NCBI GenBank assembly: GCA_018434945.1 | Contig: JAHDOI010000018.1 | Span: 1 to 64,000, forward strand | Length of the DNA: 64,000 bases | Direction of reading: 5' to 3' | DNA from: Selenomonadales bacterium | GTDB taxonomy: Bacteria; Bacillota; Negativicutes; Sporomusales; UBA7701 | In this document: positions 59,571 through 64,000 of the stretch, piece after piece | Numbering within the stretch: position 1 is the first letter of the stretch | How the letters are laid out: every line of letters begins with the position of its first letter | The notes under the pieces: model-generated | What the model saw: the letters and a program-made list of their open reading frames with translations, nothing else | Database searches by the model: none | What the model was told of the DNA's origin: nothing | Made by a program: the position numbers and the translations under genes

Positions 59571-60857
59571 ATGGCGGCGACGATTTTCCTGTCTTTCTTT
59601 CTGCTGCTTTTCTGCCGGGTGCCGGTGTCGTTCAGCCTGGCGCTGTCGTCGGTGCTGGCGCTGGTGCTCAACTCCACGATGGATACGGCGGTGATCATCC
59701 AGCGGATGTATACCGCCTCGGAGTCTTTTTCGCTGGTGGCGGTGCCGTTCTTTATCCTGGCGGGAGGGCTGATGGAGAATGGCGGCATCTCCCGCCGCCT
59801 GGTGAAGTTCGCCACCACCCTGGTGGGCCATATCCGCGGCGGTCTGGCGATGGTGAGCGTCGTGGCCTCGATGTTTTTCGCCGGCGTGTCCGGCTCGACG
59901 GCCGCCGACACCGCCGCGGTGGGCAGTATCCTCATCCCGGCGATGGAGAAGCGCAACTACGGCAAGGATATGGCGACGAGCATCGTGGCCTGCGCCGGCG
60001 CGATCGGCATCATCATCCCGCCCAGCATCCCGATGGTCATCCTCGGCGTAACGGCCGGCATCTCGATCGGCGGCCTTTTCCTGGGCGGCTTCGTCCCCGG
60101 CATCCTCATCGGCATCGCGCTGATGGTGACAAGTTATATTTTCGCCAAGAAGCGCGATCTGCCGGCGGAACCGCGCTGCTCCGGGGGCGAGGTGTGGACG
60201 AGTTTCAAGGATTCCATCCTGGCGATCATGACGGCGATCATCATTCTCGGCGGCATCCTCTCGGGCGTCTTCACCGCCACCGAGGCGTCGGTGGTCGCGG
60301 CGGTCTATGCCTTCATCGTCGGCTTCTTCATCTACAGGGAGCTTAGGCTGTCCGACCTGCCCCGCATAATCGCCCAGACGGGGGTTACCACCGGCGTCGT
60401 GGTGCTGTGCGTGGCCACGGCCTCGGCGTTCGGCTGGATCCTGGCCGCCGAGCGCATCCCGGCGCTGCTGGCCGAGTTCGTGTTCTCGATTTCCACCAAC
60501 CCGTTCACGGTGCTGCTGCTGGTCAACGCGCTGATGCTGTTCATGGGGATGATCCTCGATGTCACCCCGATAATCATCATCCTCATCCCGATCGTCTTCC
60601 CGATTATCATGAAGCTGGGCATCGACCCCATCCACTTCGGGGTGATGACGATCGTCAACATGGCGATCGGCCAGTGCACGCCGCCGGTCGGCGTGGCACT
60701 GTTCGTGGCCACCGGCATTTCGAAGATTTCGCTGGGGGCGATGCTGAACACCTATTACCGCTTCATCGGCGCGATGATCGTCGTGCTTGTCCTCATCACG
60801 CTTATTCCCGACCTGATCACCTTCATCCCGAGGCTGGTCATGGGCGGCAAATTATAA
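59571..60857 (+). CDS. TRAP transporter large permease (DctM) 3
   Basis: A 428-residue DctM: GHIRGGLAMVSVVASMFFAGVSGSTAADTAAVGSILIPAM and GQCTPPVGVALFVATGISKI. Second gene of the operon. Codon use here (C-ending codons) is a little different from the G-ending minus-strand genes nearby. Confidence 0.94.
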   Translation: MAATIFLSFFLLLFCRVPVSFSLALSSVLALVLNSTMDTAVIIQRMYTASESFSLVAVPFFILAGGLMENGGISRRLVKFATTLVGHIRGGLAMVSVVASMFFAGVSGSTAADTAAVGSILIPAMEKRNYGKDMATSIVACAGAIGIIIPPSIPMVILGVTAGISIGGLFLGGFVPGILIGIALMVTSYIFAKKRDLPAEPRCSGGEVWTSFKDSILAIMTAIIILGGILSGVFTATEASVVAAVYAFIVGFFIYRELRLSDLPRIIAQTGVTTGVVVLCVATASAFGWILAAERIPALLAEFVFSISTNPFTVLLLVNALMLFMGMILDVTPIIIILIPIVFPIIMKLGIDPIHFGVMTIVNMAIGQCTPPVGVALFVATGISKISLGAMLNTYYRFIGAMIVVLVLITLIPDLITFIPRLVMGGKL

Positions 60858-60951
60858 GGCCAGGTTTAATACGGCCGATTGGCGGAGGTGGTAGGGAGAG
60901 AAGCGGTTCCTTATCTTTCATTTATTAAAATAAACCTAGGAGGGAAAAAGA

Positions 60952-61965
60952 GTGAACAAAAAGTTTACGGTCATCCTGGCGATCGTCATCGCCCTGAGCC
61001 TGGTTCTGACGGCCTGCGGCGGCGGGCAGAAGGCGGCGGCGCCCGAGAAGAAAGCCGAAAAGCAGGTCCTGAAGCTGTCTTCCGTGCTGCCGGAGGCGCA
61101 TCCCACCCACCGGGCGATGCTGTTCTTCGCCGAGAAGGTGAAGGAAAAGACAAAAGGCCAGATCGAGATCCAGGTGTTCCCCAGCAGCCAGCTGGGCGAA
61201 CAGCGCGATGCCCTCGAGGGCATGAAGATGGGCACCCTCGATATGGGCCTGACTTCCTGCGGGCCGCTCGGCCAGTTCGTGCCGACGATCGATGTCCTTA
61301 ACCTGCCGTTCATGTTCAAGAGCCCGGCCCATCAGTATAAGGTTCTCGACGGCAAGCCGGGCGAGCAGCTGATCGCCGATATCAACAAGGCGGGGTTCGT
61401 GTTCCTGTTCTGGGCCGACTCCGGGTCGCGCAGCGTCATCAATAACAAGCGCCCGATCAATACCCCCGACGACCTCAAGGGTGTGAAGATCCGCGTTATG
61501 AACAGCCAGCTGATGGTCAATACGCTGAACAGCATGGGCGCGATCGCGACGCCGATGGGCCAGGGCGAAGTGTACAGCGCGCTGCAGCAGGGCGTCATCG
61601 ACGGCTGGGAGAACAGCCCGACGACCCTTTACACGCTCAAGCTGTACGAGGTTTCCAAGTATTTCTCCTGGACCCGCCATTTCAGCACCCCGGACGCCAT
61701 CCTGATCAGCAAGAAGGTGTTCGACAAGCTGACCCCCGAGCAGCAGAAGATCCTCATCGAGGTGGGCAAGGAGACGACCCTCAAGTCCCGCGAGCTGTGG
61801 ACCGCGGACGAGAAGAAGGTCGTCGAGGAGCTTGTCAAGAAGGGCGTGCTTTTCAACGAGGTCAAGGATGTGCAGCCGTTCATCGAAAAGGTCAAGCCGG
61901 TGTGGAAGGCTTACACCGACAAGCACGGCACCGCGCTGGTCGACGCTATCCAGAACACGAAGTAA
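60952..61965 (+). CDS. TRAP transporter substrate-binding protein (DctP) 3
   Basis: A 337-residue lipoprotein-type DctP (lipobox LTAC, C19): SSVLPEAHPTHRAMLFFAEKV, FPSSQLGEQRDALEGMKMGTLDMG, carboxylate-binding Arg in LKGVKIRVMNSQLMVNTLNSMGAIATPM, GEVYSALQQGVIDGWENSP. GTG start with TAGGAGGG upstream. Ligand probably a substrate of the divergent dehydrogenase/transketolase block. Confidence 0.92.
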   Translation: MNKKFTVILAIVIALSLVLTACGGGQKAAAPEKKAEKQVLKLSSVLPEAHPTHRAMLFFAEKVKEKTKGQIEIQVFPSSQLGEQRDALEGMKMGTLDMGLTSCGPLGQFVPTIDVLNLPFMFKSPAHQYKVLDGKPGEQLIADINKAGFVFLFWADSGSRSVINNKRPINTPDDLKGVKIRVMNSQLMVNTLNSMGAIATPMGQGEVYSALQQGVIDGWENSPTTLYTLKLYEVSKYFSWTRHFSTPDAILISKKVFDKLTPEQQKILIEVGKETTLKSRELWTADEKKVVEELVKKGVLFNEVKDVQPFIEKVKPVWKAYTDKHGTALVDAIQNTK

Positions 61966-61980
61966 CCACGGTATATTCGG

Positions 61981-62010
61981 AGAGAACCGCCCTGGCGGTT
62001 CTCTTTTTTA
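61981..62010 (+). terminator. Intrinsic terminator of TRAP 3 operon
   Basis: AGAGAACCGCC - CTG - GGCGGTTCTCT (one base shared) followed by TTTTTT. Confidence 0.9.
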
Positions 62011-62125
62011 TTTGTGCGGGAACACTAAGGTGGGAATATCCTCCGCTCGCCGGTATCTTGATTTTTTATAGATATAATAATATAATGTCTATGTATTCTA
62101 TAGACCATTATGTGAGGTGTTTATA

Positions 62126-62890
62126 ATGCACGATGTTTCGGAGCTGTTCTGGCAGGCGTCGGCGGCGGAGGTGAAGCAGGGATACCGTTACGACGAGGCC
62201 GCCGGCGTGTATATTTGCCTGATTTGCGGCCGCACGTTCGAGGACGGCCAGGTCTACCGGCACGGCGAGCTGCTGTACGAGGCGAGGAAGTACGCGGCGG
62301 TCCATATCGCCGAAAGCCACCGCTCGGTTTTCGATTTTCTTCTCAGCCTGGATAAGAAGCTGACCGGCCTGACCGAGCACCAGAAGGCCGTCCTGGAGCT
62401 TTTCCACGCCGGGAAAAGCGACGCCGAGGTGGCGAAGGAGCTGGGCACAGGCAGTGTGTCGACGGTCCGCAACCATCGTTTCGCGCTCCGGGAGAGGCAG
62501 AAGCAGGCCAAGGTTTTCCTGGCGATAATGGAGCTATTGGCTGAGCGGACGCCGAAAAAGACCAGCTTCATCGACCTGCCGCTGAACACGCGGAATGTCG
62601 ATGAGCGGTTCGCGATCACGGCGGAGGAAAATGAGATGATTCTCGCCGCTTATCTCCCCAACGGCTCCGACGGACCGCTGAAGATCTTCCCCGGCAAGGA
62701 GAAGAAGCGGCTGGCCATCCTGAGGCATATCGTGAAGTATTTCGACCCGGCGGCCACGTACACCGAGAAGGAGGTCAACGCTGTGCTGAAGCGCTTCTAC
62801 GACGATTACGCGCTGCTGCGCCGCTATCTGGTCGACTACGGCTTCCTGGACCGTACGGTGGACGGGAGCAAGTACTGGATTAAACCATAG
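62126..62890 (+). CDS. DUF2087 regulator with zinc finger and LuxR-type helix-turn-helix
   Basis: A 254-residue protein in three parts: N-terminal zinc-finger-like segment (C31, C34, later HIAESH), a helix-turn-helix (about 90-125, LTEHQKAVLELFHAGKSDAEVAKELGTGSVSTVRNH) and the DUF2087 domain (150-254, LKIFPGKEKKRLAILRHIVKYFDP, YTEKEVNAVLKRFYDDYALLRRYLVDYGFLDR). A DNA-binding regulator; target unknown. ATG 62126 after GAGGTGT. Confidence 0.88.
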   Translation: MHDVSELFWQASAAEVKQGYRYDEAAGVYICLICGRTFEDGQVYRHGELLYEARKYAAVHIAESHRSVFDFLLSLDKKLTGLTEHQKAVLELFHAGKSDAEVAKELGTGSVSTVRNHRFALRERQKQAKVFLAIMELLAERTPKKTSFIDLPLNTRNVDERFAITAEENEMILAAYLPNGSDGPLKIFPGKEKKRLAILRHIVKYFDPAATYTEKEVNAVLKRFYDDYALLRRYLVDYGFLDRTVDGSKYWIKP

Positions 62891-62905
62891 GGTCTTACAG
62901 CCTGG

Positions 62906-63111
62906 GCGGGACGGCATCAACGCTTGCTGGTCTCCGGCCGAACGCGCCATAAACTCGCGCCGACTCAACCGTACCGTAGCCAACTGTCGTCCGTGACAGA
63001 TGGCTCCTCGCCCGTCCGTCCATGGACGGTCGTACGGTATCGTTTGCGGCTTGCTTCGCCGACGGCGCGTAATCGGCCTCCGCCAATGCGCGCTAATGAT
63101 GCCGTCCCGCC
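62906..63111 (+). repeat. Family B structured repeat, copy B4
   Basis: The best-preserved copy. Perfect 15-bp outer arms GGCGGGACGGCATCA (62906-62920) and TGATGCCGTCCCGCC (63097-63111); second helix ACGCGCC / GGCGCGT; closing helix CCGTAC (62970-62975) / GTACGG (63033-63038) around hairpins CTGTC - GTCCGT - GACAG (62985-63000) and CCGTCC - GTCCAT - GGACGG (63013-63030). Lies between the DUF2087 and GIY-YIG genes, 36 bp before the latter's RBS region. Confidence 0.8.
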
Positions 63112-63155
63112 ACATAGTCAATAGTCAGGATACGCCGAAAAAGGAGATGAATATT

Positions 63156-63533
63156 ATGGACAGACGCAAGGAATTGAAGCTGGAGTATAAGGAGACGCCC
63201 CGCCCGATGGGGGTGTATGTTATCAGGAACACGGCGAACGGCAGGCTGCTGGTGGGCAGCAGTATGAATCTGCCGGCGGCTTTCAACTCCCAGGGTTTCC
63301 AGCTGCGGATGAGGGTCCACCGCTGCAAGGAGCTGCAGGCGGACTGGGACGGCAGCGGCGGCGACGCTTTCGCTTTCGAGGTGCTGGAGGAGATCGACGC
63401 GGCGAAGGTGCCTGCCGACGAGTGGCGCGAGGCGGTGGCGGCGCTGGAGGACAAGTGGCTGGAGAAGCTGCAGCCTTATGGCGATAAGGGGTATAACGCG
63501 CGTAAGAAAACGAAGGCGCCGACGGCGCGGTGA
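63156..63533 (+). CDS. GIY-YIG nuclease family protein
   Basis: A 125-residue single-domain GIY-YIG protein: GVYVIRNTANGRLLVGSS (the YIG position is replaced by LVG), LRMRVHRCKEL (catalytic Arg) and FEVLEEID; the C-terminal Glu lies in EALEDKW-like AALEDKWLEKL. Such small proteins act as nucleases or DNA-binding remnants; role unknown. ATG 63156 favoured (AAGGAG 9 nt upstream) over ATG 63147. Confidence 0.82.
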   Translation: MDRRKELKLEYKETPRPMGVYVIRNTANGRLLVGSSMNLPAAFNSQGFQLRMRVHRCKELQADWDGSGGDAFAFEVLEEIDAAKVPADEWREAVAALEDKWLEKLQPYGDKGYNARKKTKAPTAR

Positions 63534-63538
63534 AAAAG

Positions 63539-63578
63539 AAAACGGCCCGGATCCCCGTCTGGGGATCCGGGCCGTTTT
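63539..63578 (+). terminator. Intrinsic terminator
   Basis: AAAACGGCCCGGATCCCC / GGGGATCCGGGCCGTTTT with a 4-nt loop and TGTCTTTT after it. Confidence 0.92.
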
Positions 63579-63682
63579 GTCTTTTGGATGGGCCATGGTT
63601 GGCAACGCGCCGCTATTGACGGCCGGGGCGCCTTGTAATACGTTTATAGGGAAGATAACGTCGCAGGGGGGCTGTTTGCGGG

Positions 63683-64000
63683 ATGAAAAGCATCAATTGG
63701 GGCATTATGTCGACAGGTACGATCGCGAAGAAGTTCGCGGCTACCATTTCCCGGCTGGGCGACACCGGCAAGGTGCTGGCGGTGGCGTCGCGCAGCATGG
63801 CGACAGCCGCGGAGTTCGCGGCCGAGCACGGGGTGCCGCGGGCGTACGGCGATTACGACGCGCTGGTCCGCGACGGCGATATCGATGTGGTGTATGTGGC
63901 GACACCGCATTCGCACCACTACGAGAACGCCAGGCTGTGCCTGGAGCACGGCAAGCATGTGCTGTGCGAGAAGTCGTTCACGGTGAACGCCGCCCAGTCG
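63683..64000 (+). CDS. Gfo/Idh/MocA family oxidoreductase (cut by window end)
   Basis: First 106 residues of a Gfo/Idh/MocA NAD(P)-dependent oxidoreductase: INWGIMSTGTIAKKFA cofactor region, VASRS, YDALVRDGDIDVVYVATPHSHHYENARLCLEHGKHVLCEKSF with the conserved Glu-Lys. Substrate likely a sugar, inositol or related cyclic compound; not decidable from the fragment. The gene continues past 64000. Confidence 0.9.
   Translation, partial: MKSINWGIMSTGTIAKKFAATISRLGDTGKVLAVASRSMATAAEFAAEHGVPRAYGDYDALVRDGDIDVVYVATPHSHHYENARLCLEHGKHVLCEKSFTVNAAQS

Noticed and set aside
62906..63111. B elements as remains of an insertion sequence with fixed terminal repeats
   Set aside because: Terminal arms differ in every copy, no transposase fragment is present and no target-site duplication was noticed.

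Overview
The window reads as a high-GC, Gram-negative-type (diderm) member of the Firmicutes, most likely in the Negativicutes near Sporomusaceae. This is inferred. Firmicute regulation is clear: three tryptophan T-box leaders and one SAM-I riboswitch, strong purine-rich ribosome binding sites, and many TTG or GTG starts. At the same time there is a small outer-membrane-type beta-barrel protein ending in Phe (40439-40924) and several lipoproteins. No rRNA, tRNA, CRISPR array, intact transposase or prophage was seen.

Layout. 1-18.4 kb is mostly minus-strand housekeeping and stress genes: a flavodoxin-like reductase, a ferritin-like VIT1 transporter, DUF523 with iron alcohol dehydrogenase, beta-carbonic anhydrase, an Ada/Ogt alkylation repair pair, a plus-strand DUF4127 gene, a glutathionylspermidine-synthase-like/DUF350 module, a D-threonine-aldolase-like enzyme, a four-gene membrane operon (scramblase-like, rhomboid-TPR, cytochrome-b/molybdopterin protein, zinc dehydrogenase) and a GGDEF protein with a degenerate receiver. 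18.4-25.5 kb is a complete trp operon in the order D-F-C-B-A-E-G behind two tandem Trp T-boxes. 25.6-28.2 kb, divergent, is a SAM-I riboswitch followed by the sulfide-dependent homocysteine synthesis pair and UPF0280. 28.2-31.3 kb is an accessory patch: the 3' end of the UPF0280 gene recurs twice more, separating small membrane-protein genes. 31.5-43.4 kb holds a second TrpB under its own Trp T-box, an aldo/keto reductase, two HD-GYP proteins, GAPDH, the beta-barrel protein and a DUF401 permease.

43.7-62.0 kb is a sugar-acid catabolic island with three complete TRAP transporters and two GntR regulators. The first block is GntR, mannonate dehydratase, a mannonate-oxidoreductase-like SDR and TRAP 1 (hexuronate branch). 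The second block is zinc dehydrogenase, split transketolase, tartronate-semialdehyde-reductase-like enzyme, LarA-family nickel racemase and TRAP 2, with a GntR gene at its head and divergent TRAP 3. A perfect 13-7-13 palindrome between the GntR gene and TRAP 3 is the probable operator. 62.1-64.0 kb has a DUF2087 regulator, a GIY-YIG protein and the start of a Gfo/Idh/MocA oxidoreductase.

The most unusual content is two families of interspersed non-coding elements, here called A (four copies) and B (four copies). Their stems change sequence from copy to copy but stay complementary, while loops stay fixed. Family B folds as a three-way junction with two hairpins capped by GTCCRT loops. Twice B and A lie side by side. 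They could be structured RNAs or hairpin-type mobile repeats; the window encodes no obvious enzyme that would mobilise them.
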